From positions 62,001 through 126,000 of the forward strand of contig NZ_JACHIO010000009.1 of NCBI RefSeq assembly GCF_014203225.1: DNA of 64,000 nucleotides, given 5' to 3'. The DNA is from Granulicella mallensis (GTDB lineage: Bacteria > Acidobacteriota > Terriglobia > Terriglobales > Acidobacteriaceae). Under the pieces are notes generated by a model that ran no database searches, had not been told where the DNA came from, and was given only the letters and a program-made list of their open reading frames with translations. Positions 15,845-23,690 of the stretch are shown piece by piece; positions within the stretch are counted from its first letter, which is position 1, and every line of letters begins with the position of its first letter. Position numbers and translations under genes: made by a program.

Positions 15845-17446
15845 ATGACCAACACAACGACCGACACAACCATCGTCCGCCCCGCCGATCCCACATTCCG
15901 TGAAGCCCTGCGCCTTGCAGCAATCTTTGCTGCCATCAAACTGCTGCTCCATTTTGCGCTGACGCTATGGACACAGCACCTCGGCTACAGCTACTTCCGC
16001 GATGAGTTCTACTACATCGTCTGTGGCCGGCATCTTGCCTGGGGCTATGTCGATCAAGGCCCTATCGTCGCAGTACAGGCCCGGCTCGGAGAGCTCCTCT
16101 TCGGGGACTCACTCTTTGCCATTCGCATCCTTTCGGCTCTGGCGGGTGCGGTCGCGGTCTTTCTCACGGGCCTGCTCACCTGGGCGCTCGGCGGACGGCG
16201 TTCCGCCCAGGGCCTCGCGATGCTCGGCATTCTCGTCGCGCCGTGCTACCTCGCTATCGACAGCTTCCTCTCGATGAACTCGTTCGAGCCGATGTTCTGG
16301 GCCACCTGCATTCTCGCCATCGTGATGATGCTGCGGGGACATTCGCAGCGTACCTGGTGGATCGTGCTCGGCATCTCCGCGGGCCTCGGCTTGCTCAACA
16401 AGCCCTCCATGGTCTTCGTCCTCATCTCACTCGGTCTTGGACTGCTCTTCACTCCGCAGCGCCGCCTCCTCTTCACATGGCAGGCCGCGCTCGGCATCGT
16501 CCTCATGTTCGTGATCGTCGCCCCCAATGTTCTCTGGCAGGCCCACTATCACTGGCCTCTCCTGGAGTTCCTTCACAACGGCAAGGTTGGACACAAGACT
16601 CCCATCCTCGGGCCACTCGCCTTCTTCGGAACCCAGATCTCGACCATGCATCCGCTCACGGTCTTCCTTTGGATTCCCGGCCTCATCGCCCTGCTAAGGA
16701 GCCGATCTCTCCCCAACTGCCGCTGGCTCGGCTTCACCGCAGTCATCTTTTTTGCCTTGCTCATGCTCATGCACGCCAAGGACTACTACGTCGTGCCGAT
16801 CTATCCCGCGTTATTTGCAGCAGGAGGCATCGCCTGGGAGCGCTACTTTGCATCCCGGAGTTTTCGATCTCCGCTCGCCATTCCTCTCTACGAAACCTTA
16901 CTGCTGATCACCGGCATTCTTATCCTGCCCATGGCGATTCCCGTCCTTGCACCCGACACATGGATTCGTTACACCACGACGATGCACCTCCACGCCGACA
17001 AACTGGAGAGCGCCGAAACCGGCCCGCTGCCACAGCTCTATGCAGATCGCTTCGGCTGGCAACAGGAGGTCGATGCCGTGGTGCGAACCTATCGTTCCCT
17101 CTCCCCCACGGATCAAAAGACCGTCTGCCTCTTCGGCGACAACTATGGTGAAGCCGGAGCCATTGATTTTCTCGGCAAGCAGGAGGAGCCAACGCTTCCC
17201 CCTGCCATCAGCCCTCATAACAATTACTGGATGTGGGGCCCGCATGGTTGCACGGGGCAACTGCTCATTGCCGTTAGCGACACCACACCCGAGCAACTGG
17301 CACATAGATTCGAGGACGTCACGATCGTCGGACGCATAGATCACCCACTCGCCATGCCCTTCGAGCACAGGAATATCTATCTCCTCCGGAACAGGAAGCC
17401 AGGCGCGCCGCCCTTTGATTGGGAAGAGATGAAGTTCTATTTTTAA
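15845..17446 (+). CDS. GT39/ArnT-like membrane glycosyltransferase
   Basis: The product is 533 aa with about eleven membrane segments and the N-terminal loop signature of the PMT/ArnT fold: YFRDEFYYIVCGRHLAWGYVDQGPIVAVQARLGELLFGDS. In it the acidic pair after F-R-D-E and the W-G-Y-x-D-x-x-P motif carry the catalytic Asp. Such enzymes transfer a sugar from a polyprenyl-phosphate donor to lipid A, protein or polysaccharide. The C-terminal soluble domain starts near residue 375. It is a single gene between YpfJ (divergent) and the APC permease (44 bp downstream). Confidence 0.85.
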   Translation: MTNTTTDTTIVRPADPTFREALRLAAIFAAIKLLLHFALTLWTQHLGYSYFRDEFYYIVCGRHLAWGYVDQGPIVAVQARLGELLFGDSLFAIRILSALAGAVAVFLTGLLTWALGGRRSAQGLAMLGILVAPCYLAIDSFLSMNSFEPMFWATCILAIVMMLRGHSQRTWWIVLGISAGLGLLNKPSMVFVLISLGLGLLFTPQRRLLFTWQAALGIVLMFVIVAPNVLWQAHYHWPLLEFLHNGKVGHKTPILGPLAFFGTQISTMHPLTVFLWIPGLIALLRSRSLPNCRWLGFTAVIFFALLMLMHAKDYYVVPIYPALFAAGGIAWERYFASRSFRSPLAIPLYETLLLITGILILPMAIPVLAPDTWIRYTTTMHLHADKLESAETGPLPQLYADRFGWQQEVDAVVRTYRSLSPTDQKTVCLFGDNYGEAGAIDFLGKQEEPTLPPAISPHNNYWMWGPHGCTGQLLIAVSDTTPEQLAHRFEDVTIVGRIDHPLAMPFEHRNIYLLRNRKPGAPPFDWEEMKFYF

Positions 17447-17490
17447 TCGTCCTTTCAGGGCGCGGCACGCCTTCTGATACTCTCCCACCC

Positions 17491-18855
17491 ATGACCTCCG
17501 AGGCCGCAACAGCCCCTTCGGCGACCGAACTCCCGCGTGTCCTCACCGCCACCCACGCTACGGCGATCGTCGTCGGCATCATCATCGGCTCGGGCATCTT
17601 CCTGGTTCCGCGCGAGATGATGGCCGCCGTCGGCAGTTCGCGCATGGTCTATACCGTGTGGATCGCCGGAGGCCTGCTCTCCCTCTTCGGAGCCATGAGC
17701 TACGCCGAAGTCGCCGCCATGAAGCCCCGCGTCGGCGGCGAGTACGCCTTTCTGCGCGATGCCTACGGCGACCTCACCGCGTTCCTCTACACCTGGACAT
17801 GGACGCTCATCGCCAAACCCGCATCGATCGCTACGATCGCAGCCGGACTGATGCGTGTGCTCGGAACCTTCTCTCTCTTCGCATTCCTCACACGTCCCGC
17901 CTTCGCGCACCTGCTCTGGAGCCAGGTCTTCGCCATCGTCGCAACCTGGCTGATTACTGCACTCAACATCGTCAGCACCCGCAACTCTGCAAACGTACAG
18001 ACGGCGCTCACCTGGCTCAAGGTGCTGATGATCGTCGTCATCGCAGGCTTCTGTTTCGCAAGCCTCCAGCACGGCTCATGGCATAACTACACAACGACCT
18101 TCCACGGCGCGCGCGGAGGCTTCAGCGGCTTCATGATCGCGCTCATCGCTGCGCTCTGGGCCTACGACGGCTGGTCCGACGTCTCGCAGATGGCCGGCGA
18201 GGTAAAGCAGCCGCAACGCTCCCTGCCACTGGCTCTGGTCGGCGGCGTAGCCATCGTGGGTGGACTCTACATGCTCACCAACGCAGCCATTCAGTACGTG
18301 CTGCCCGCCGCAGCTATCGCCCTCTCCGACCGTCCTGCAGCCGATGCTCTCCGCCTGGTAGCCGGTAACGCCGGAGCCGCTCTGGTCTCCATCGGAATGG
18401 CCGTCAGCATCTGCGCAACGTTCGTCGGAAGCTCACTCTCAGGCGCGCGCGTCCCCTTCGCCGCAGCCCGCGATGGCCTCTTCCCCAGTCCCCTGGCAGC
18501 CATCCATCCGCGCTTCCGTACACCCGCTGCCAGCCTCATGTTGCAGGCTGTCCTGAGCTCTCTTCTGCTGCTCGCCGTCGGCAGATTTCAAGCCCTGTTC
18601 TCGCTGGCGATCTTCTCCGAGTGGCTTTTCTACGCGCTCACCGCCGCCACAGTCTTCGTCTTTCGCCATCGCGAACCCGATACACCGCGGCCCTATCGCG
18701 TTACAGGCTATCCTGTTGTTCCGGCGTTATTTATCCTTGCAGCAGCCATCCTGCTGGTCTTCAGCTTCATCGATCAGCCATTCAACTCCATCGCCGGAGC
18801 CGCCGTGATCCTCTGCGGCATCCCGGTGCACCTCTACTTTCAACGCCACAAATAA
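17491..18855 (+). CDS. APC-family amino acid permease
   Basis: The product is 454 aa from the ATG at 17491 (longer frames start upstream in non-conserved sequence). Twelve membrane segments are expected. The family signature GIIIGSGIFLVPREM is in helix 1, GGEYAFLRDAYGD in helix 2-3, and ALIAALWAYDGWSDVSQMAGEVKQPQRSLPLAL around helix 6. It resembles LAT/serine-threonine exchanger-type permeases; the substrate is unknown. It ends 2 bp before rsmA and probably shares its transcript. Confidence 0.85.
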   Translation: MTSEAATAPSATELPRVLTATHATAIVVGIIIGSGIFLVPREMMAAVGSSRMVYTVWIAGGLLSLFGAMSYAEVAAMKPRVGGEYAFLRDAYGDLTAFLYTWTWTLIAKPASIATIAAGLMRVLGTFSLFAFLTRPAFAHLLWSQVFAIVATWLITALNIVSTRNSANVQTALTWLKVLMIVVIAGFCFASLQHGSWHNYTTTFHGARGGFSGFMIALIAALWAYDGWSDVSQMAGEVKQPQRSLPLALVGGVAIVGGLYMLTNAAIQYVLPAAAIALSDRPAADALRLVAGNAGAALVSIGMAVSICATFVGSSLSGARVPFAAARDGLFPSPLAAIHPRFRTPAASLMLQAVLSSLLLLAVGRFQALFSLAIFSEWLFYALTAATVFVFRHREPDTPRPYRVTGYPVVPALFILAAAILLVFSFIDQPFNSIAGAAVILCGIPVHLYFQRHK

Positions 18856-18857
18856 CC

Positions 18858-19733
18858 ATGTCTAAGAAACCCAAACTAGGCCAGAACTTCCTCGTCGACG
18901 AGAGCGCCTGCCTCCGCATCTCCGAATCGCTCGGCGACACCCGCGCCCGCACCGTCGTCGAGATTGGCCCCGGCCACGGAGCCATCACCGATCTGCTCGC
19001 CCCGCGCTGCGCCCGCCTTCACTGCATCGAGTTCGACCCCGCACTTGCCCGCGAGCTGGCCTTCCGTTTCCGCAACGACCCCCACGTCACCATCCACAAC
19101 GCCGACATCCTGCAAACCGACCTCTCGCAACTCGAATCTCAAAACTCGAATCTCGAAGCAGAACCCTCTTCGCTAAACCCCTCATCGCTCTCTGCTCAAC
19201 CAAACCCACCCAGCACCCTGGACGTCATCGGCAACCTCCCCTACTACATCACCTCGGACATCCTGCTGCACCTCTTCATCGCCGCGCGCAAGGGCATCCT
19301 GGCCCGCGCCGTGTTGATGATGCAGCGCGAGGTAGCCGAACGCATCGCCTCCGCTCCCGGCTCCAGCGACTACGGCGCGCTCTCCGCCTTCACCCAGCTC
19401 CACGCCCACGTAACGAATCTCTTCACGCTGCCGCCAAACGCCTTCTCACCGCCACCGGACGTCTACTCCACCGTCCTGCGCCTGGACTTCGCTCCACGCT
19501 TCACGGAACTGGGCGTCGAACCCGAAGGCTTCAACACCTTCCTGCGCTCCACCTTCGCGCAAAAGCGCAAGACACTCGCCAACAACCTGCGTGTCGCCGG
19601 ATACAGTTCCGCGCAACTCACGTCAGTCTGGCCCGCAAGCATTCCAGCGCAGGCCCGCTCTGAAGCCGTTCCATTGGAAGCAATGGCCGAGCTCTATCGA
19701 GCACTCTCAACGAACGCAACCGAGTCTCTCTGA
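18858..19733 (+). CDS. rsmA: 16S rRNA dimethyladenosine transferase (KsgA)
   Basis: RsmA dimethylates the two adjacent adenines of helix 45 in 16S rRNA during 30S maturation. It begins MSKKPKLGQNFLVDESACLRISE; SAM motif I is VVEIGPGHGAITDLLA, and the catalytic motif is GNLPYYITSDIL. The product is 291 aa, about 20 longer than E. coli KsgA. The extra residues lie between the motif III aspartate (NADILQTDL) and NLPYYI. There the protein reads SQLESQNSNLEAEPSSLNPSSLSAQPN, a low-complexity insert encoded by a repeat shared with two other genes. It follows the APC permease with a 2-bp gap. Confidence 0.95.
   Translation: MSKKPKLGQNFLVDESACLRISESLGDTRARTVVEIGPGHGAITDLLAPRCARLHCIEFDPALARELAFRFRNDPHVTIHNADILQTDLSQLESQNSNLEAEPSSLNPSSLSAQPNPPSTLDVIGNLPYYITSDILLHLFIAARKGILARAVLMMQREVAERIASAPGSSDYGALSAFTQLHAHVTNLFTLPPNAFSPPPDVYSTVLRLDFAPRFTELGVEPEGFNTFLRSTFAQKRKTLANNLRVAGYSSAQLTSVWPASIPAQARSEAVPLEAMAELYRALSTNATESL
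19124..19167 (+). repeat. Intragenic CTCGCAACTCGA repeat inside rsmA
   Basis: The stretch starts CTCGCAACTCGAATCTC and continues AAAACTCGAATCTCGAAGC then AGAACCC. It matches the stretch in the cysteine desulfurase gene (44284-44327) at roughly three quarters of positions by eye, and that in uvrC (11941-11979) less closely. It is in frame and encodes the surplus residues SQLESQNSNLEAEP. Confidence 0.6.
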
Positions 19734-19737
19734 GCTT

Positions 19738-19940
19738 CAGCTTTTGCTTTTGTCTTTGCCTTTCTGGTTGTCATTCCGAGCGTAGCGAGCGAACCTGCTC
19801 CCTCCCGCTCTTCGTCCGTATCGCCCAGAAATATGGGCTAGAACTGGCGCCTGGCTTGAGTTGACGCACAACGTTTGTGCCAGCACAAGCAAAAAGCGGG
19901 AGACAGCAGCTACGCTCGGAATGACAACCAGAAAGGCAAA
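19738..19940. repeat. REP-like inverted repeat with pyrimidine tail, family A
   Basis: TTTTGCTTTTGTCTTTGCC leads into GTTGTCATTCCGAGCGTAGCGAG. The inverted partner GCTACGCTCGGAATGACAACC closes the element near 19910-19930, with CCTCCCGC near 19802 and GCGGGAGACAGC near 19896 as inner arms. It separates the convergent rsmA and ruvC genes and probably acts as their shared terminator. Confidence 0.8.
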
Positions 19941-19959
19941 GACAATTGCCTATGAGCTC

Positions 19960-20463
19960 TTACCGCCGCACCATCTCCGCCGTCTGCGCATGATGGATAT
20001 GACAGATCGCAATCGCCAGCGCATCCGCCGCATCCGCGGGCTTCGGAGCCTCATCGAGCTCCAGCAGCCGCGCCACCATGAACTGCACCTGCTCCTTGGC
20101 CGCCAGCCCATAGCCGACAACCGCGCTCTTGATCGACAGCGGAGCATACTCCGCTACCGTCAACCCGCAGTTCGCGGCAGCCAGCATGGCCACCCCGCGC
20201 ACCTGGCCGAGCTTCAGCGCGCTCTTCGCGTTGGCGGAAAAAAAGACTTCCTCAATCGCCACCATCTCCGGCTGCCAGAGCTGCATCAACGCGATCAACT
20301 CGGAGTACACCTGCGCGAGCCGCACCGCCGTCGAGTCCTTCTTGCTCAGCTTCACCGCACCCGCGCACAGATACCGCAGTTTTGGCGTGCGAGCCGAGTC
20401 ATCGACCTCGACGACACCGTAGCCCGTAAACTCCGTTCCGCAATCGACGCCGAACACCCGCAT
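19960..20463 (-). CDS. ruvC: Holliday junction resolvase RuvC
   Basis: RuvC is the endonuclease that cuts Holliday junctions symmetrically during recombinational repair. The 167-aa product has all four acidic active-site elements: MRVFGVDCGTEFTGYGV (Asp), MVAIEEVFFSANAKSALKLGQVRG (Glu) and the C-terminal DAADALAIAICH (Asp pair). Length is normal. ruvA and ruvB are not adjacent. It is divergent from the amidase gene. Confidence 0.95.
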   Translation of the reverse strand: MRVFGVDCGTEFTGYGVVEVDDSARTPKLRYLCAGAVKLSKKDSTAVRLAQVYSELIALMQLWQPEMVAIEEVFFSANAKSALKLGQVRGVAMLAAANCGLTVAEYAPLSIKSAVVGYGLAAKEQVQFMVARLLELDEAPKPADAADALAIAICHIHHAQTAEMVRR

Positions 20464-20565
20464 TCCCTGAGTCTAATGCCGAAGCACCCATAGAGCTCAG
20501 CCCGCGCATCAAACCCGATACAATCAGACCCATCGCAGCATGGACTGACGAAAGCTACCGCAACC

Positions 20566-21375
20566 TTGAACCTCGCTCAAAAATCGGTTATCTGCCTCCT
20601 GGCACTCGCGACACTCCCCTGCCTGGCGCAGACCGCGGCCTCGCCCGCGCAGGCCTCTCCAGCGCCAAACCACCCGAAGCCTCCGGCCCCGCTTCCTCCC
20701 AGTCCGTTCAACCGCACCACCATCCTTCTCGACCCGGCGCACGGAGGCGCCGACAGCGGCTCGCGCATCAGCGATACCCTCCTCGAAAAGGACATCACGC
20801 TGTCTCTCGCGTTCAAGCTGCGCTCCCTGCTCGCCGCCCGCGGCTTTACCGTCGTCATGACCCGCGACAGCGACGCCGCCACCCAGGCCGACACCCCCAC
20901 GCCGCTCACGCTCGACGACCGCGCCGGGATCGCCAACCGCGCCCATCCCGCGGCCTGCCTGCTGCTGCACGCAACCGCCGCAGGCCGGGGAGTCCACCTC
21001 TACCGTTCGGAGCTCGACCCCATCCCTTATGAGGTCAATGAAACTCCGTGGCTGACCGCGCAGGCCGCCTGGGTCACGCAGAGCCAGAATCTGCAAAAGC
21101 AACTCGGGATGGCACTCACCCGAGCCCACGTACCTCTGGTCTTCAGCCGCGCCTCCGTGCGCCCGGTCGATTCGTTCGCCTGCCCCGCGCTCGTCGTGGA
21201 ACTCGCCCCGAAAGGCAGCGATAACTCCACACTCACAGATGACGGCTACCAGCAGCAGGTAGCCCGGGCCATCGCGGCAGCCCTGGTCTTCTGGCAGAAC
21301 CAGGCACAGCCGCCACAGCGGCTGCCCGCAGTGCAAACTCCCGCGTCAGCCCCGGAGACAGGAGCGCAGCCATGA
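20566..21375 (+). CDS. N-acetylmuramoyl-L-alanine amidase (Amidase_3)
   Basis: The product is 269 aa with a signal peptide (VICLLALATLPCLAQ). The Amidase_3 zinc site is visible: ILLDPAHGGADSGS (His), a Glu in LLEKDITL, CLLLHATAAGRG (His) and VVELAPKG (Glu). It cleaves the amide bond between MurNAc and the stem peptide in the periplasm. The only in-frame start near the signal peptide is TTG at 20566, with no clear ribosome binding site, so weak translation initiation is likely. Its stop overlaps the ATG of the GerMN gene (ATGA), indicating translational coupling. Confidence 0.85.
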   Translation: MNLAQKSVICLLALATLPCLAQTAASPAQASPAPNHPKPPAPLPPSPFNRTTILLDPAHGGADSGSRISDTLLEKDITLSLAFKLRSLLAARGFTVVMTRDSDAATQADTPTPLTLDDRAGIANRAHPAACLLLHATAAGRGVHLYRSELDPIPYEVNETPWLTAQAAWVTQSQNLQKQLGMALTRAHVPLVFSRASVRPVDSFACPALVVELAPKGSDNSTLTDDGYQQQVARAIAAALVFWQNQAQPPQRLPAVQTPASAPETGAQP

Positions 21376-22049
21376 TCTCCCGCCACCAGCGCATTGTCTT
21401 CTGGAGCCTCGTCGGTTGCATCCTCGCCATGGGAGCCTTGCTCTTCGGCGAACGGCAGCATGCCCGCGACCGTATCGTCGCGCTCGCCGACGCCACGCCC
21501 CTCGACGCCCCCTACTCCACCACCGAGTCCGTCACGCTCGACCTCGCCAACGATGCCGACGGCTCCATCACTGCGACCACGCGCCCCATCGCCCTGCCCG
21601 GTGAAGTAACCGCGCGGGCGCGCGCTCTGCTGGAGCATCTCATCGCCGAGTACTCGTTGCCCGGCTCGACACACCCCCTGCAATCAGGGGCAGCCGTCGA
21701 CGATGTCTTTCTCCTGCCCCTGCCCCTGGTCGGTCATTCAGCGAACACCTCTGCTCTGATCGCCTCCACCGACCCGAACGCGCTGCAACCGCAGACCCCC
21801 GGCGGCGAACTCGCCGTCATCAACCTCCGCAGCACCTTCGTCAACGCGCATCCCTCCGGCGTTGAGGTTGAATCTCTGACCCTGCTCTCCATCATCGGCA
21901 CGCTACACACCAACCTCCCGCAGATCGAGCAGATCCGCTTCCTGGTCGATGGCCAGCCGCGCGAGACGCTCGCGGGCCATGCCGACCTGCTGCGCACCTA
22001 TCCGTCCAGGGACACCACGGTGCAGGCCCAACCCACTACCGAACCCTGA
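21372..22049 (+). CDS. GerMN-domain membrane-anchored protein
   Basis: The product is 225 aa with an N-terminal membrane anchor (IVFWSLVGCILAMGALLF). The GerMN fold is suggested by VTLDLANDADGSITATTRPIALP, ARARALLEHLIAEYSLPGS, GGELAVINLRSTFVNAHPSG and TLHTNLPQIEQIRFLVDGQPRETLAGHADL, the classical GerMN ending. In sporulating Firmicutes the domain is in GerM; in other phyla it accompanies cell-wall amidases, as here. It overlaps the amidase gene by 4 bp and precedes murI by 12 bp, forming a peptidoglycan cluster. Confidence 0.85.
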   Translation: MISRHQRIVFWSLVGCILAMGALLFGERQHARDRIVALADATPLDAPYSTTESVTLDLANDADGSITATTRPIALPGEVTARARALLEHLIAEYSLPGSTHPLQSGAAVDDVFLLPLPLVGHSANTSALIASTDPNALQPQTPGGELAVINLRSTFVNAHPSGVEVESLTLLSIIGTLHTNLPQIEQIRFLVDGQPRETLAGHADLLRTYPSRDTTVQAQPTTEP

Positions 22050-22061
22050 GTCTTGTCTCCT

Positions 22062-22865
22062 ATGCCTTCTCCCATCATCGGTGTCTTCGACTCCGGCTTC
22101 GGCGGCCTCACGGTCCTGCGTGCACTCCTGCCGCTCGTTCCCGGCGCGCACTACGTCTATCTCGGCGACACAGCACGTCTGCCCTACGGCTCCAAGTCGC
22201 AGGCCACCATCGCCCGTTACGCTGTAGAGAGCGCCCGCTTTCTTGAAGAGCGCGGCTCCGATCTCCTGGTCATCGCCTGCAACACCGCCACGGCGCTGGC
22301 GCTCCCCGAGATCCGTGCCGCCGTCGCAGTTCCTGTCGTCGGCGTGATCGAGCCCGTCGTGCGCGCAGCGAATCTCCAGCATCCCAGCGCGGAAGTTCTC
22401 GTCCTTGCCACCACCGCAACAGTCCAATCGCACGCCTATCTGCAGCACTGCGAAGCGCTCGGCCTTCGCGCCACAGAGAAAGCCTGCCCGCTGCTGGTGC
22501 CCCTGGTAGAGGAGGGTTGGATCGATCATCCCGTCACCCGCGATGTCCTCCACATCTACCTCAAAGAAGCTCTCGCGACCTGCTCTCCGAAGGCAGTACT
22601 CCTCGGCTGCACGCACTATCCCCTGCTGGCCTCTCTCGTCGAGACGACGCTCCGCGAATTAGGCTCACACGCCGTCGTCATCGACTCCGCCCAGGCCACA
22701 GCCGCAGAGGTCGAAACGCACTTCCCTGCCGCTGCCCCTTCCAATACCAACGCTGCCAGCTTCGAGTGTTTCGCCACAGACTCCGTCGAAAAGTTCCAAC
22801 GCCTCGGCAGCCTGTTTCTCCAGCACCCCATCGACCAGGTACAACACCTCGATCTCGGTGGCTAA
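22062..22865 (+). CDS. murI: Glutamate racemase
   Basis: MurI makes D-glutamate for peptidoglycan. The product is 267 aa from ATG 22062 (TTG 22053 is in frame). It shows IGVFDSGFGGLTVLRAL and YLGDTARLPYGSKS at the N-terminus. The two catalytic cysteines are in LLVIACNTATALAL and VLLGCTHYPLL. It is the third gene of the amidase-GerMN-murI run. Confidence 0.96.
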   Translation: MPSPIIGVFDSGFGGLTVLRALLPLVPGAHYVYLGDTARLPYGSKSQATIARYAVESARFLEERGSDLLVIACNTATALALPEIRAAVAVPVVGVIEPVVRAANLQHPSAEVLVLATTATVQSHAYLQHCEALGLRATEKACPLLVPLVEEGWIDHPVTRDVLHIYLKEALATCSPKAVLLGCTHYPLLASLVETTLRELGSHAVVIDSAQATAAEVETHFPAAAPSNTNAASFECFATDSVEKFQRLGSLFLQHPIDQVQHLDLGG

Positions 22866-22982
22866 AGCAAATCTCCTGTAGATGTATAGCGAAGCCACGA
22901 CACTTATGTCCGTTTTTCCCCAGAAAAACGGTACTGCACGCCCGATTCAACTTCCCAGTAACAGGAGATTTGCTCTAGACGC

Positions 22983-23022
22983 AATTTCATTCCTCTACGC
23001 TCTATCCTCTACACTCTGCTTT
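22983..23022. repeat. CTCTACGCTCTATCC repeat, family D (single arm)
   Basis: TTCCTCTACGCTCTATCC then TCTACACTCTGC immediately precedes the EVE-gene start codon. The same motif forms hairpins near 33854-33935 and 41131-41180. Only one arm is present here. Confidence 0.6.
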
Positions 23023-23409
23023 ATGCCCTACCTCCTCAAATCCGAACCCGATAAGTACTCCTTCGACGACCTGCTGCGCGACGGCGAGACCGTCTGGGAC
23101 GGCATCAAGAATCCGCAAGCCCTGATCACGCTGCGCAACATGAAGCGCGGCGAAGATTGCATCATCTATCACTCGAACGTCGGCAAGGCCGCGGTAGGCA
23201 CAGCCAAGGTCGTCTCCGTCACCACCGACCCGGACAACCCCAAGATCCCCATCGTTCGCCTGAAAGCAGGCAAGCGCCTGAAGCGCGAGAAGCCTCTCGC
23301 CGAGATCCGCGACGCCTCCGTCTTCCACGGCTCCATCATGTTCCGCCAGTTCCGGCTATCGGTGGTTCCCCTCAGCGACGAGCAGTTCGACTGGCTCGTC
23401 CACGGTTAG
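23023..23409 (+). CDS. EVE domain protein
   Basis: The product is 128 aa from the ATG at 23023 (upstream in-frame starts cover repeat sequence). The EVE hallmarks are clear: MPYLLKSEPDKYSFDDLLRDGETVWDGIKNPQALITLRNMKRGEDCIIYHSN, KAAVGTAKVV, and the end FRQFRLSVVPLSDEQFDWLV. EVE domains are PUA-like folds that bind modified bases; stand-alone bacterial copies are of unclear physiological role. It is a single gene downstream of murI. Confidence 0.92.
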   Translation: MPYLLKSEPDKYSFDDLLRDGETVWDGIKNPQALITLRNMKRGEDCIIYHSNVGKAAVGTAKVVSVTTDPDNPKIPIVRLKAGKRLKREKPLAEIRDASVFHGSIMFRQFRLSVVPLSDEQFDWLVHG

Positions 23410-23473
23410 TATTCCGAGCCTAGCTAGAGTCCTGAAGTCTTTCAGTTAATTGAAGAATGATGGCCCTTTCAAC

Positions 23474-23690
23474 ACAGCGCGAAGCGCATTCCCTGACGCT
23501 TTAGCGTCAGGGAGACGGAGGAGCCGTAGCCTTTAGGCTACGGAATAAAAAGCCAGGCAAGAATTGGGCTTTAGCCCTGGGCCTTTTGTCCGCAGCCGAA
23601 AGAGAGCTCGGGCTTAAGTTGCCTCCCTTACCCTCCGCCCCGCGACGCTAAAACGTCGCGGTTTGCACTTCGCGCTCCAACCTACTTCGC
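23474..23690. repeat. Palindrome-chain repeat, family B (copy 1)
   Basis: The copy is a chain of palindromes: AGCGCGAAGCGC, CCTGACGCTTTAGCGTCAGG, GCCGTAGCCTTTAGGCTACGG, GGGCTTTAGCCCTGGGCC, then a right half with GCGACGCTAAAACGTCGC and CTTCGCGCT. It overlaps the last codons of the isoamylase gene on its right side. Other copies begin near 30335, 50598, 55196, 61365 and 63873. Confidence 0.85.
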
